From Micromonospora sp. Llam0 (GTDB lineage Bacteria; Actinomycetota; Actinomycetes; Mycobacteriales; Micromonosporaceae): a stretch of 64,000 nucleotides of DNA. Positions within the stretch are counted from its first letter, which is position 1, and each line of letters opens with the position of its first letter. The DNA lies in the NCBI RefSeq assembly GCF_003751085.1, contig NZ_RJJY01000001.1, positions 4,898,001-4,962,000 of the forward strand, given 5' to 3'. The notes under the pieces are model-generated. The model was not told the DNA's origin. It did not search any database and saw only the letters and a list, made by a program, of their open reading frames with translations. The position numbers and the translations under genes are program-made. This document shows positions 1 through 10,877 of the stretch, piece by piece.

Positions 1-1507
1 TGTCCATGGTGGCGTTCACCGCCGGATAGACCGGCTCGCCGTGCTCGTCGGGCGGCCCGGTCTCGGCGGAGAACGACGGCACGATCACGTATCGACCGTC
101 GTCGCCGACCCGGGTGAGGAAGTCCTCGAAGAACTCGGCCGCCTCGACCAGCCAACCGGCCACCTCCCCCAGCGGCTCCCCGGTGACCAGATGGTGCTCC
201 CACAGCGGGTACAGCAGCCAGTGCGCGCCGGGCAGCCAGGCCGGCCAGGGCCACTCGTCGCAGAGGTGGAACAGGTGCCCGTGCTCGCCGTCGGTGCGCC
301 CCGGCGCCAGCAGGCCACGGCCGCCGTACACCGCCCGCGCGTTGCGTCGCCAGTCGTCGACCTGGCCGGCGATCAACCGTCGGTGCGCCGCGGTCACCTC
401 CGGCAGCGCGCCGATGTTCGCCCCGGCCAACTGCAGGTTCAGGTTGGCGTCGGTGGTGAAGTCGCCGGCCCAGGCGGCGTCCCAGGAGGCCAGCCAGAGC
501 CCGGTCAGTCGGGGCGGCAGCACCCCGCTGGAGCTGATCAGCAGGTACCGGCCGGCGTGGAACAGCCGCTCCAGCAGCGCCGGTGACAGTCGCTGGTCGT
601 CGGCGCGCTGGGCGTCGAGCAGCTCACCGACCGGACGGCGCCGGTCGGCCTCGTCGACCCGCAACCGCAGCTCGACCCGCTGGTACATCGGCCGGTGCAG
701 GGCCACGTGCCGGGCCAGCAGTTGCCCGTAGTCGGCGTCGGCCAGCCCGGCGAGCCGGGCGTGCAACGCATCGGTGCCCCAGCCCGGCACGTCGTAACGG
801 TCGAGCACGGTCAGCGCCAACGCGTCCCCGCCGATCAGGATCCGGTCGCCGACGATCTCGGTGTCGCCGGTCACCAGGGTCAGCCCTTCGAAGCCGTACG
901 CCCCGAGGCCGGCCGGATAGCTGCCCCGGACCCGCAGGAACGCATATCCGTCCCGCCGGTAGGCGGTGATGTCGTAGCTGACGTCGGGCGGTCGGCCGGG
1001 CAGGTCGCCGGTGGCGCCGAGCAGGCATTCGCCGGCGGCGAGCCGGATCACGGCGACCCGGTCCGCGCGGGAGACGAAGGCTCGCCGGGTGCGGTCGCCG
1101 GCCCACCGCACGGTGATCTCGCCGGTGGTGAAATCCGTGGTACGCAGGTAGTCGGCGGGCAGCGGTGCCGGCTCGGCGGACCGGCCGGCGATGGTCGGCT
1201 CGTCGACGGTCAGCGCGTAGCCGGGGTGGAACGACTGGGTCCACTCCAGCTGCCGGCCGTCGGCGAGCAGCCGGCCGGCCTCGGCCCGTCGGCCGGCCAG
1301 GATCAAGTCCCGGACCTGTTCGATGACCCCGGCCAGCTCCGGTGGCCGCCGGTCGCGGGTGCCGTTGGGCAGCACGAACCGGTGGTGGTCGAGCACGATC
1401 CGCTCGGCGGTCGGGTCGCCCTGCACCATCAGCCCGTACTCGCCGTTGCCGGTGAGGAAGGCGTCTTCCCAGCGCGTCGCGGGCGCCGTGTCGTCGATCC
1501 GGTGCAT
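1..1507 (-). CDS. GH95-like glycoside hydrolase, 3' end beyond window
   Basis: Open for 502 codons from an ATG at 1507 to the left edge with no stop, so the C-terminus is missing; family members are usually 750-800 residues. The start MHRIDDTAPATRWEDAFLTG followed by NGEYGLMVQG matches the N-terminal sandwich domain of GH95, where a GNGxxGxMVxG motif is typical. Near residue 365 LISSSGVLPPRLTGLW and DFTTDANLNLQ match the start of the (alpha/alpha)6 barrel. GH95 enzymes remove terminal alpha-L-fucose or L-galactose from polysaccharides. A GAGGAGG lies somewhat far upstream (about 18 bases); an AAGG lies nearer. No signal peptide is seen, so it is probably cytoplasmic. The gene is divergent from the DUF3152 gene. 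Family call is fairly sure; the exact sugar is not. Confidence 0.8.
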   Translation of the reverse strand, partial: MHRIDDTAPATRWEDAFLTGNGEYGLMVQGDPTAERIVLDHHRFVLPNGTRDRRPPELAGVIEQVRDLILAGRRAEAGRLLADGRQLEWTQSFHPGYALTVDEPTIAGRSAEPAPLPADYLRTTDFTTGEITVRWAGDRTRRAFVSRADRVAVIRLAAGECLLGATGDLPGRPPDVSYDITAYRRDGYAFLRVRGSYPAGLGAYGFEGLTLVTGDTEIVGDRILIGGDALALTVLDRYDVPGWGTDALHARLAGLADADYGQLLARHVALHRPMYQRVELRLRVDEADRRRPVGELLDAQRADDQRLSPALLERLFHAGRYLLISSSGVLPPRLTGLWLASWDAAWAGDFTTDANLNLQLAGANIGALPEVTAAHRRLIAGQVDDWRRNARAVYGGRGLLAPGRTDGEHGHLFHLCDEWPWPAWLPGAHWLLYPLWEHHLVTGEPLGEVAGWLVEAAEFFEDFLTRVGDDGRYVIVPSFSAETGPPDEHGEPVYPAVNATMD

Positions 1508-1670
1508 CGGATCGACCTTAGCCAACCTCCTCGGCGGACGGCGGTCACGCCGTGACCCGTAGCGGCTGTCCGGCCGCGTGCGACCCGGATCACCACAGGT
1601 CACCTGGGGTGGGACGGACGCCGTCGCTGTGGTTGGGTGGCTTGACGTCGCCGAGGGGAGTTGGCTGAAG

Positions 1671-2558
1671 GTGCGTATCGGGCGATATCCGGTCCCGGCG
1701 GCGCTGCTGACAGCGGTGCTGGCTGCCGGCGTACTGGTCGGTTGTGGCACCGCCCCGGCGCAACCGCAGTGGCTGCCGGCACCGGGTGCGGCCGGCGGAC
1801 AGCCGGCGACGGCCGATCCGACCGGTCCGAGCGCGACGGCGGACGCCGCCGGGTCCAGCCCGACGCCGAGCGCCAGCCCGAGCCCGACACCGAGCCCCAC
1901 ACCGACCGTGCCGCCGGATTCGGCGATTCCCCGCTCGGCCAGTGGCAGCTTCGCCGCCGCCGACGGGGCGGCGGGCCGGATCGGTATCGGTGCCCGGATC
2001 GTCACCTACCGCGTCGAGGTCGAACAGGGCATCGACTGGGGCAGCCTGGAGCCGTGGGCGGTACGGCGGTTCGCCGACCGGGTGGACGGCGTCCTGGCCG
2101 CCTCCCGTGGCTGGACCGAGTCGGGGTTCCACCCGGTGACCGAGCGCAGTGTCGGGTTGAACCGGGCGTCGTGGTCGTTCCGGCGGGTCGGCGGGAACAG
2201 CTACGACGTGCGGATCCGGCTGGCCACCCCGCAGACCGTCGACCGGCTGTGCGGTCAGGTCGGGCTGACCACGGCCGGGGTCTTCTCCTGCCGGTTCGGC
2301 ACCACCATCATGATCAACCTGCGCCGCTGGCTGCAGGGCGCGGACGGCTACCCGGTCACCATCGACGACTACCAGACCAGCGTGATCAACCACGAGATCG
2401 GCCACTACCTGGGCTTCGACCACATGGGCTGCGCCGGCCAGGGCCAGTTGGCCCCGGTGATGGGCCTGCAGACCACCGACCTGGGCGGCTGCCTGCCGAA
2501 CCCGTACCCGTTCGACGAGGACGGCCGGTTCGTCAGCGGCCCGTGGCAGCCGTCCTGA
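1671..2558 (+). CDS. DUF3152 lipoprotein with zincin-like motif
   Basis: A 295-residue lipoprotein. I chose GTG 1671 because GAGGGGAG sits about 10 bases upstream and it places a short charged N-region directly before a hydrophobic segment ending in a lipobox (VLVGC, cysteine near residue 25). A Pro/Thr/Ser-rich linker of about 60 residues follows, then the globular DUF3152 domain. In the domain, NHEIGHYLGFDHMGC has the HExGHxxGxxH arrangement of metzincin-like zinc peptidases, and a pair of cysteines elsewhere may form a disulfide. The protein is expected to be anchored on the outer face of the membrane. Peptidase activity is an inference from the motif; the family has no established function. 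An in-frame ATG at 1578 would spoil the signal peptide. Confidence 0.85.
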   Translation: MRIGRYPVPAALLTAVLAAGVLVGCGTAPAQPQWLPAPGAAGGQPATADPTGPSATADAAGSSPTPSASPSPTPSPTPTVPPDSAIPRSASGSFAAADGAAGRIGIGARIVTYRVEVEQGIDWGSLEPWAVRRFADRVDGVLAASRGWTESGFHPVTERSVGLNRASWSFRRVGGNSYDVRIRLATPQTVDRLCGQVGLTTAGVFSCRFGTTIMINLRRWLQGADGYPVTIDDYQTSVINHEIGHYLGFDHMGCAGQGQLAPVMGLQTTDLGGCLPNPYPFDEDGRFVSGPWQPS

Positions 2559-2596
2559 CCGTCACCGGTGTCCCAACCAGCATGGTGTCCCGACCG

Positions 2597-3607
2597 TCAC
2601 CGGCCGCCGACCCGCAGCGGTTCGGCCCGGTCGGCCGGCCGGTCCGGCTCGCGCAGCTCGGTACGGGCCAGCGCGGGCAGGCCGTGCCGGCGGCGGGCGG
2701 CCATCCAGCCGAACGACCCGGCGACCACGACGGCGGCGAGGGCCACCAGCAGCGGGATGTCCGGCACGCCGAGCAGCTTCATGGCGCTGGCCAGCAGCAC
2801 CAGGGTCAACGCTCGGCGGACCAGGCCGCCGGGTGCCCGCGACGACAGCTGTGCGCCGAGCCACGCCCCGGGCACCGCGCCGAGCAGCAGCGAGGTGGTC
2901 AGGTCGAGGCGGAAGTCGCCGAACAGCAGGTGCCCGACGGCGGCGGCGATCACCAGCGGCACCGCCTGCACCAGGTCGGTGCCGACCAGGAAGGCGGGCC
3001 GCAGCAGCGGGTAGAGCATCAGCAACGCGATGATGATCAGCGAGCCGGAGCCGACGCTGGTCATCCCGACGATCAGACCGCCGACGGCACCGATCAGCAC
3101 GGTCGGCAGCGGCCGGGCCCGCAGCGGCGGCTCGGCCGGTGCGGAGTCGCTGCCGGACAGGCCGGCGGTGCCGGCCCGGCGGCGGGCGGCGTGCTCGGCC
3201 ATCCGGGTGTAGGTGCGGAACACCAGGCCGGCGGCGGCCAGCACCAGCGCCGCCCCGAGCGCCACCTTGATGCCCTGCTGCAGTCGCTCGCCGTCGCCGA
3301 GCGAGCGCAGCAGCAGGACGCCGACGAACGCGCTCGGCACGCTGCCCAGGCAGAGCCAGCCGACCAGCGACCAGTGCACGGTACGCCGCCGGATGTGCAC
3401 CAGCCCGCCGACCGGTTTCATCACCGCGCTGACCACCAGGTCGCTGGAGACGGCGGCGAGCGGCGGTACGCCGAAGAAGATCACCAGCATCGGGGTCATC
3501 AGCGCCCCGCCGCCCATGCCGGTCAGCCCGACGATGATTCCGATGCCGCAACCGGCCAGCACCAATACCCAGTCCACCCTGTCGAGGGTGCCGGACCGGA
3601 CCGGCAA
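2597..3607 (-). CDS. TauE/SafE-family sulfite/anion exporter
   Basis: A 336-residue polytopic membrane protein. The N-terminal VDWVLVLAGCGIGIIVGLTGMGGGALMTP is the first membrane segment with the glycine-rich TGMGGG motif characteristic of TauE/SafE proteins; a second copy, GGLIVGMTSVGSG, opens the C-terminal half near residue 210, showing the usual internal duplication. About eight membrane helices are visible, with a hydrophilic loop of about 45 residues between the halves. Relatives export sulfite, sulfoacetate or other small anions; no neighbour fixes the substrate here. It converges on the DUF3152 gene with 38 bases between the stops. An overlapping longer reading (start near 3683) is in another frame and lacks these motifs. 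Confidence 0.85.
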   Translation of the reverse strand: MPVRSGTLDRVDWVLVLAGCGIGIIVGLTGMGGGALMTPMLVIFFGVPPLAAVSSDLVVSAVMKPVGGLVHIRRRTVHWSLVGWLCLGSVPSAFVGVLLLRSLGDGERLQQGIKVALGAALVLAAAGLVFRTYTRMAEHAARRRAGTAGLSGSDSAPAEPPLRARPLPTVLIGAVGGLIVGMTSVGSGSLIIIALLMLYPLLRPAFLVGTDLVQAVPLVIAAAVGHLLFGDFRLDLTTSLLLGAVPGAWLGAQLSSRAPGGLVRRALTLVLLASAMKLLGVPDIPLLVALAAVVVAGSFGWMAARRRHGLPALARTELREPDRPADRAEPLRVGGR

Positions 3608-3729
3608 TGTCTAGCATGTCGATCGGAATTATCAGGTCGATAGGTGAACCGGATCCGGGCAGTTCGCGGTCAGCGGCCACCACCCGGCGGCGGCGGGGCC
3701 GACCGGCCGCGCCGGGCCGACCGGCCCGG

Positions 3730-5148
3730 TCAGCGGGCGGCCGGCAGCGCGTTCGCGGCCACCACCCGCCGGTACCAGTGCGCGCTCTCCTTCCAGGTAC
3801 GCCGCATCGTCTGCCGGTCGACGTGCACGATGCCGAACGTCTTGCCGTACCCGTGCGCCCACTCGAAGTTGTCCATCAGCGACCACACGAAGTACCCGCG
3901 TACGTCGGCCCCGCCGTCGATCGCCTCGGCCACCGCGGTCAGGTGCCGGTGCAGGTAGTCGACCCGTCGCGGGTCACGGACCCGGCCGTCGTCGTCGAGC
4001 ACGTCGTCGAACGCCGCCCCGTTCTCGGTGATCATCATTGGCAGCCCCGGGTAGTCACGGTGCAGCCGCAGCAGCAGTTCGGTCAGCCCGGTCTCGTCGA
4101 TGTTCCAGCCCATCTGGGTGTACGGGCCGGGCTGGGTGACGAACTCGACGTCGGTGACACCGATCCACGGCGAGGCCGCCCCGTCGGCGTGCCCGTCGGC
4201 GGTCGACCGCGCCGACACCCCGTCCCACTGGCGGACCAGCACCGGGTTGTAGTAGTTCACCCCGAGCAGGTCCAGCGGGGCGTGCGCGGCCGCCTCGTCG
4301 CCGTCGCGCACGAACGACCAGTCGGTCACCGCCGCGGTGTCGTCGATCAGGTCCCGTGGGTACGCCCCGTCCAGCATCGGCCCGAGGAAAGCCCGGTTGG
4401 CCAGCGCGTCGATCCGGCGCACCGCCTCGGCGTCGCCGGGCGACTCGCCCCGCACCTGGTGCAGGTTCAACGTCACGCTGACCCGGGCCGCCGGGTCGAT
4501 GCTCGCCCGCAGCGCGCGTACCGCCAGACCGTGACCGAGGTTGAGGTGGTGCACGGCGGCCAACGCGGCGGCCGGCTCGGTGCGCGCCGGGGCGTGCACC
4601 CCGGAGCCGTAGCCCAGGTACGCCGAGCACCACGGCTCGTTGAGGGTGATCCAGGTGTGCACCCGGTCGCCGAGCACCTCGCCCATCCGGCCGGCGTACT
4701 CGGCGAACCGCTCGGCGGTGTCCCGGTGCGGCCAGCCGCCGGCGTCCTCCAGCTCCTGCGGCAGGTCCCAGTGGTAGAGGGTGGCGACCGGCGCGATCCC
4801 CCGGGCCCGCAGCCCGTCGACCAGCGCCGAGTAGAAGTCCACGCCCCGCTGGTTGAGCTGGCTGCCGGCCCCGGGCAGCACCCGGGACCAGGAGATCGAG
4901 AACCGGTACGCGCCGACGCCGAGCTCGGCGAGGATGTCCAGGTCCTCCTCCAGCCGGTGGTAGTGGTCGCAGGCCACGTCACCGGTGTCGCCGTTGGTGA
5001 CCAGACCGGGGGTGTGCGCGAAGGTGTCCCAGATGGAGGGCGTCCGGCCGTCCACTGCGGCGGCCCCCTCGACCTGGTACGACGCGGTCGCCGTACCCCA
5101 GAGGAAGTTGCCGGGGAAGACGCGGCCAGATAGCGGCGATACGGACAT
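3730..5148 (-). CDS. GH1 family beta-glucosidase
   Basis: A 472-residue cytoplasmic glycoside hydrolase family 1 enzyme, full length for the family. The N-terminus carries [14 protein letters not shown], the acid/base glutamate is E171 in TLNEP, and the nucleophile is E375 in MMITENG; both are intact. Such enzymes hydrolyse beta-glucosides (for example cellobiose or aryl glucosides) taken up by the cell. AAGGAG stands eight bases before the ATG. The gene starts 13 bases after the stop of the LacI-type regulator and is evidently co-transcribed with it, so sugar-responsive control is expected, although that regulator is truncated. No signal peptide. Confidence 0.93.
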   Translation of the reverse strand: MSVSPLSGRVFPGNFLWGTATASYQVEGAAAVDGRTPSIWDTFAHTPGLVTNGDTGDVACDHYHRLEEDLDILAELGVGAYRFSISWSRVLPGAGSQLNQRGVDFYSALVDGLRARGIAPVATLYHWDLPQELEDAGGWPHRDTAERFAEYAGRMGEVLGDRVHTWITLNEPWCSAYLGYGSGVHAPARTEPAAALAAVHHLNLGHGLAVRALRASIDPAARVSVTLNLHQVRGESPGDAEAVRRIDALANRAFLGPMLDGAYPRDLIDDTAAVTDWSFVRDGDEAAAHAPLDLLGVNYYNPVLVRQWDGVSARSTADGHADGAASPWIGVTDVEFVTQPGPYTQMGWNIDETGLTELLLRLHRDYPGLPMMITENGAAFDDVLDDDGRVRDPRRVDYLHRHLTAVAEAIDGGADVRGYFVWSLMDNFEWAHGYGKTFGIVHVDRQTMRRTWKESAHWYRRVVAANALPAAR

Positions 5149-5161
5149 GTCGGGATTCTCC

Positions 5162-6001
5162 TTACGCGCTGAGCACGATCTCGATCTGGTCGGTGCCCGG
5201 GTCGGCGGTGACCCGGACGCCCGCCTCGGTGACGTCGAGCGGGCCTGGGCTGGACGTATCGGCGGCCGACTCCCCGACGATCAACAGGCTCCAGGATGCC
5301 TGCCGTCCGCTGATGCGGCGGCCCTGCTCGGCGGTCTCGGCCGGGAAGGCGTCGAGGTAGGTCAGGCCGGCGTCGGCGGCGGCCATGGCGAACTCGGCAC
5401 CGGTGCGTACGGTAGGTCCGTAGTGGGCGGCGTAGGCCTCTGCCGGGTGGTTGACGAAGGCGAACCCGCGATGACCGAGCCCGGCCAGATGCGCCACCGC
5501 GTCGCGGGCGGCGGCTTGGAAGTCGATGTCGGCGTGGTCGATCCCGGCCGGGTCCCGGGTCCGGCCGATCATGCTGAACGGCACCCCGGCATCGGTGAGG
5601 AAGTCGACCCGTTCGTCGTCCAGGCGGACCTCCATCAGCAGTACGCCGTCGATGAGTCCGAGGCCGGTCAGGTAGCGCAGCTCCTCGACCGGGTCGGCGT
5701 TCTCGGGCGAGAGCAGCAGGTGGTAGCCGGCGGCACTGGCCGCCTCGGCGGCACTGGTGGCGAACTGCATCTCGGTCAGCCCGAAGCCACGCTCCGGGGC
5801 CGGGTAGAGCAGGGCGAGAATCCGGGTGCGTTTGCTGACCAGCCCGCGGGCGAGCAGGTTGGGCCGGTATCCGAGTTCGGCGGCGGCCGCCTCGATGCGC
5901 GTTCGTGTGTCGGCGGCCACCGGACGGGTGCCGTTGAGCGCGGCCGACACCGTACTGACGGCGACGTTCGCCCGCTTGGCTACGTCGCGTAACGAACTCA
6001 T
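5162..6001 (-). CDS. LacI-family regulator with replaced C-terminus
   Basis: A 279-residue protein; ATG 6001 is chosen because GGAG lies five bases upstream (a GTG at 6007 is possible). Residues 1-50 are a standard LacI helix-turn-helix ([20 protein letters not shown]). A periplasmic-binding-protein-like effector domain follows to about residue 222. There the family sequence stops: the last half of the effector domain, about 110 residues, is missing. Instead the final ~55 residues (ending DQIEIVLSA) look like the tail of an unrelated, perhaps carbohydrate-active, protein. The likely explanation is a deletion that fused two genes in frame. DNA binding may survive; inducer response may be lost. 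A 16-bp palindrome at 6053-6068 is the probable operator, giving autoregulation and control of the GH1 gene. Confidence 0.8.
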   Translation of the reverse strand: MSSLRDVAKRANVAVSTVSAALNGTRPVAADTRTRIEAAAAELGYRPNLLARGLVSKRTRILALLYPAPERGFGLTEMQFATSAAEAASAAGYHLLLSPENADPVEELRYLTGLGLIDGVLLMEVRLDDERVDFLTDAGVPFSMIGRTRDPAGIDHADIDFQAAARDAVAHLAGLGHRGFAFVNHPAEAYAAHYGPTVRTGAEFAMAAADAGLTYLDAFPAETAEQGRRISGRQASWSLLIVGESAADTSSPGPLDVTEAGVRVTADPGTDQIEIVLSA

Positions 6002-6052
6002 TCTCACTCCGCTCGGTTGAGCGCTGGCGCACCTTGCGTGGCCGAGGCGCTG

Positions 6053-6068
6053 GTCGAAACGTTTCGAC
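6053..6068. promoter_or_regulatory. LacI-type operator palindrome
   Basis: GTCGAAACGTTTCGAC is a perfect 16-bp palindrome with the central CG typical of LacI-family operators. It lies about 50 bases upstream of the regulator start, so it probably serves the regulator-GH1 operon. Binding by this truncated regulator is inferred, not shown. Confidence 0.7.
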
Positions 6069-6287
6069 GAAGCTAGAGCTGGGAAAGTGCAGATGTCAAT
6101 GGTGTTACGTGAAGAAGTTTTCAGGCACCTCCCCTGTTACAGCACCCCACGGTCGAACACGCATAGTGAGTCATCGACTCGTACGTCGGTCGGCGACAAC
6201 GGACCCGCCACCGTGCGCACCGCCGGCACCCGACAGCGGTACGCCGTGGACGTAGGCCGTCGGCGGTAGATCGCCCCGAACCTGGGT

Positions 6288-6986
6288 ATGCCTTGCGCCG
6301 TGACCCTCGGAGCCCGGCTGGCGCGGGTGCGAGGCGGCCGGCTGCTGCACCCTCGCGGCTGCTCGTTCACCGGCGAGGTCCAGCTCTGGGGGCCGCTCGC
6401 CGACTGGTTCCTGCCCGCGGGACGGTGGCCGGCCGTCATCCGCTTCTCCCGGGGCACCCCGACCCCGCCCGGCTGGCCGGACATCCTCGGCCTGGCGGTC
6501 CGGATCCAGGTCCCGGACCGCCCGGTCGACCTGCTGGTGTCCAGTGCCGGCCGGGCGCCGGTACTGCGCCACCTTCCGCTGCCCCGACGCGACTTCGCCA
6601 CCACGTACGGCAGCATCCTGTCGTTGCGGCACGGCCGGCACCGGATCTATCTGGCCGCGTCTCCGGCCACCCCGGGCCGCCTCGGCGGCGCGGTCGAGCG
6701 GCTCGCTGAGGTCGCCGCCCGTCGCCCGATCGTGTTGCGGCTGGCGGCGGCCACCGCCACCAGCCACTGGCGGACGTTCGGTCGGATCGACGTCGGCGAA
6801 CCGCTGCCGTCCGCCGTCGACGCCGCGCTCGCCTTCGACCCGACCGGACACCCTCCGCTGCGGCTGCGAACGGGTGGGCTGATCCAACGGCTCCGTACCG
6901 TCACCTACGCCGCCTCCCGGCGAGCCCGGGGCGCCAGCACCGACGACAATCCGATTGCCGCCGCCGGCCGGCGACCGCTAGCGTGA
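6288..6986 (+). CDS. Catalase-fold-like protein of unknown function
   Basis: A 232-residue protein. The N-terminal half contains HPRGCSFTGEV, VIRFSRGTPTPPGWPDILGL and, further on, DFATTYGS, a pattern I associate with small actinobacterial proteins related to the catalase fold, often loosely annotated as phosphodiesterase. The heme-ligand and distal residues of true catalases cannot be confirmed, and the protein is less than half the length of a clade catalase, so catalase activity should not be assumed. No good ribosome binding site precedes ATG 6288; a GTG at 6300 is an alternative. The gene is transcribed away from the LacI operon and sits 218 bases before rtcB. Function unknown. Confidence 0.6.
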   Translation: MPCAVTLGARLARVRGGRLLHPRGCSFTGEVQLWGPLADWFLPAGRWPAVIRFSRGTPTPPGWPDILGLAVRIQVPDRPVDLLVSSAGRAPVLRHLPLPRRDFATTYGSILSLRHGRHRIYLAASPATPGRLGGAVERLAEVAARRPIVLRLAAATATSHWRTFGRIDVGEPLPSAVDAALAFDPTGHPPLRLRTGGLIQRLRTVTYAASRRARGASTDDNPIAAAGRRPLA

Positions 6987-7204
6987 ACGGCACCGTGACA
7001 CCCGAGGAGCCACCGATGCGACCGCTGGCGAAACCCGCCGCCGCCCGACGCGGCTGAGCCGCGCCCACCAGCAGTCCCGCTGATCCTCGCCGCTGTCCCG
7101 CTGATCCTCACCGATCCTTCCGGCGATCCACGCCGACCTTTCCCGGTGCCGCAGCCGGCACCGGGTCGCCGTCGCGCTCCCCGTACCGAACCCAGGAGTT
7201 TTCC

Positions 7205-8404
7205 ATGAGTCATACGCTGCTGCCCGGCACCCGGGCCCCGGTCAAGGTCTGGACCGATCCGGCGACCATCGAGCCGCAGGCCAGCCAGCAGTTGCGCAAC
7301 ATCGGCACGCTGCCGTGGGTGCACGGCGTCGCGGTGATGCCCGACGTGCACTACGGCAAGGGTGCCACCGTCGGCTCGGTGATCGCGATGCGCCAGGCGC
7401 TGGCACCGGCCGCGGTCGGCGTCGACATCGGCTGCGGCATGTCGGCGGTGCGGGCCAGCCTGACCGACGCGCAGCTGCCGGACGATCTGGGCGCGCTGCG
7501 TACCGCGATCGAGGCCGCGGTCCCGGTCGGCTTCCAGGCCCGCGACACCCCGGTCGACCCGCGTCGGGTGCACGGCCTGCCCACCGCCGGCTGGGACCGG
7601 TTCTGGTCCGGCTTCGCCGACCTGCACCCCGGGGTCGCCGCGCTGGAGTCCCGGGCGCAGCGTCAACTCGGCACGCTCGGCGGCGGCAACCACTTCATCG
7701 AAGTCTGCGTCGAGCAGGGCGGTCCGGATGCCGGACGGGTCTGGCTCATGCTGCACTCCGGCTCCCGCAACATCGGCAAGGAGCTGGCCGAGCGGCACAT
7801 CGCGGCGGCCCGGAAGCTGCCGCACAACGCGGACCTGCCCGACCGCGACCTGGCGGTCTTCCTCGCCGACACCCCGGAGATGGCGGCGTACCGGCGGGAC
7901 CTGGCCTGGGCGCAGGAGTACGCGGCCCGCAACCGCTCGGTCATGCTGGCGCTGCTCTGCCGGGTGCTGCGCACGGCGGTGCCGGCGGTCCGCTTCGACG
8001 AGCCGATCTCCTGCCACCACAACTACGTGGCCGAGGAGGTCTACGACGGGGTGCCGCTGCTGGTGACCCGCAAGGGGGCGATCCGGGCCGGGCGGGGCGA
8101 GCTGGGCATCATCCCCGGGTCGATGGGGACCGGGTCCTACATCGTGCGGGGTCGGGGCAGCGAGGCGGCGTACTGCTCGGCGTCGCACGGCGCGGGTCGA
8201 CGGATGTCACGGTCGAAGGCGAAGAAGACCTACACCGTCGACGACCTGGCCGAGCAGACCGCCGGGGTGGAGTGCCGCAAGGACGCCGGTGTGGTCGACG
8301 AGATCCCGGCGGCGTACAAGGACCTGGACCAGGTGCTCGCCGAGCAGGCCGACCTGGTCGAGGTGGTGGCGCACCTGCGGCAGGTGGTCTGCGTCAAGGG
8401 TTGA
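7205..8404 (+). CDS. rtcB: RNA-splicing ligase RtcB
   Basis: A 399-residue RtcB ligase, which joins RNA 2',3'-cyclic phosphate or 3'-phosphate ends to 5'-OH ends using GTP and Mn2+. Metal and active-site motifs are all present: VMPDVHYGKG, GVDIGCGM (metal-binding cysteine C77), GGGNHFIEV, MLHSGSRNIGK, SCHHNY, and SASHGAGR, which carries the histidine that becomes guanylylated. Length fits the short actinobacterial form. AGGAG precedes the ATG by eight bases. No archease or RNA cyclase gene is adjacent. A perfect hairpin 31 bases past the stop probably ends the transcript. Confidence 0.95.
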   Translation: MSHTLLPGTRAPVKVWTDPATIEPQASQQLRNIGTLPWVHGVAVMPDVHYGKGATVGSVIAMRQALAPAAVGVDIGCGMSAVRASLTDAQLPDDLGALRTAIEAAVPVGFQARDTPVDPRRVHGLPTAGWDRFWSGFADLHPGVAALESRAQRQLGTLGGGNHFIEVCVEQGGPDAGRVWLMLHSGSRNIGKELAERHIAAARKLPHNADLPDRDLAVFLADTPEMAAYRRDLAWAQEYAARNRSVMLALLCRVLRTAVPAVRFDEPISCHHNYVAEEVYDGVPLLVTRKGAIRAGRGELGIIPGSMGTGSYIVRGRGSEAAYCSASHGAGRRMSRSKAKKTYTVDDLAEQTAGVECRKDAGVVDEIPAAYKDLDQVLAEQADLVEVVAHLRQVVCVKG

Positions 8405-8434
8405 CCACCGGATAGGCGACCGGGGTGCGCACCG

Positions 8435-8470
8435 GGGCGGGTCGACCCTCCCAGCAGGGTCGACCCGCCC
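8435..8470. terminator. Bidirectional hairpin between rtcB and xylanase
   Basis: A perfect 15-bp stem (GGGCGGGTCGACCCT and its complement) with a 6-base loop lies between two convergent genes. There is no T-tract, as is common for actinobacterial terminators. Position and stem strength support termination from both sides. Confidence 0.75.
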
Positions 8471-8516
8471 ACGATGTGCCCTGTCGACAGTGGTTGCTAT
8501 CGACGGTCGGTCGGGG

Positions 8517-10004
<1,488 letters not shown>

Positions 10005-10844
10005 ATGGCCGACCCGTCGTCCGCGATCATCGTCGACTACTACACCTCCCGCCACCGGGAGGCGGACCGGCTGCGGGCCCGTCCGTCCGGCCGGCTGGAG
10101 TGGCTGCGTACTCTCGAACTGCTCGACGACCTGCTGCCGGTACCCCCGGCCCGAATCCTCGACGTCGGCGGGGCCGACGGCGCGTACGCCCGGCACCTCG
10201 CCGCCGCCGGCCACCGGATCCGGCTGCTGGACCTGGTCCCGGCGCACGTCACGCAGGCCCGGTCCGGTCGGCCGACGATCGACGCCGACGTCGCCGACGC
10301 CCGCGCGTTGCCAGAGACCGACGACAGGTACGACGCGACACTGCTGCTCGGGCCGCTCTACCACCTGGTGCACCGCGACGACCGGGTCACCGCGCTGACC
10401 GAGGCGGTCCGGGTGACCCGACCGGGCGGTCTCGTCGTCGCCGCCGCGATCTCCCGCTTCGCCGGCCCGCTCCACTTCGCCGCGACCCGCCGGTGGGCCG
10501 AGTCGATCGCGCGGGAGGCGCGCACGCTGCTCACCGATGGGCGCAACAACCCCGGGATCGGCTTCACCGTGGCCTACTTCCATCGCGTCGACGAGCTGAC
10601 GGACGAGTTCGAGGCGGCGGGCCTGACGCGGGTCGCCGTACAGGGAATCGAAGGTCCGGGATGGACGGCGGCCGAGGCGGCGGCCGACGCACCGGACGCG
10701 GACGTCGTGCTCGACCACGCGCTCGGGATCGCCCGGGTCTACGGCCGGGAGCCGGCGCTGCTCGCCGCGAGCGCGCACCTGCTGGCGTCCGGTGTCGTAC
10801 CGGTGCCGAAGGTGGGACGCGCGCCGGTTGACCGGCCCGACTAG
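10005..10844 (+). CDS. SAM-dependent class I methyltransferase
   Basis: A 279-residue class I methyltransferase. Motif I is seen as RILDVGGADGAYARHLAAAG near residue 50, the acidic end of strand 2 as LLDLVPAHV, and motif IV-like DATLLLGPLYHL further on, followed by RVTRPGGLVV. This is the arrangement of Methyltransf_11/25 proteins that methylate small molecules; the substrate cannot be told. The C-terminal third (helical, with VVLDHALGIARVYG) probably forms a substrate lid. The gene is followed after 33 bases by the ADP-ribosylglycohydrolase gene and may share its transcript. Confidence 0.85.
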   Translation: MADPSSAIIVDYYTSRHREADRLRARPSGRLEWLRTLELLDDLLPVPPARILDVGGADGAYARHLAAAGHRIRLLDLVPAHVTQARSGRPTIDADVADARALPETDDRYDATLLLGPLYHLVHRDDRVTALTEAVRVTRPGGLVVAAAISRFAGPLHFAATRRWAESIAREARTLLTDGRNNPGIGFTVAYFHRVDELTDEFEAAGLTRVAVQGIEGPGWTAAEAAADAPDADVVLDHALGIARVYGREPALLAASAHLLASGVVPVPKVGRAPVDRPD

Positions 10845-10877
10845 CCTGCCGACCGGGACGAGACGGGGGAGGTCGCG

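Noticed and set aside
1661..3643. A 660-codon plus-strand frame across DUF3152 and SafE genes
   Set aside because: It runs out of frame through one clear gene and antisense through another, with no domain.
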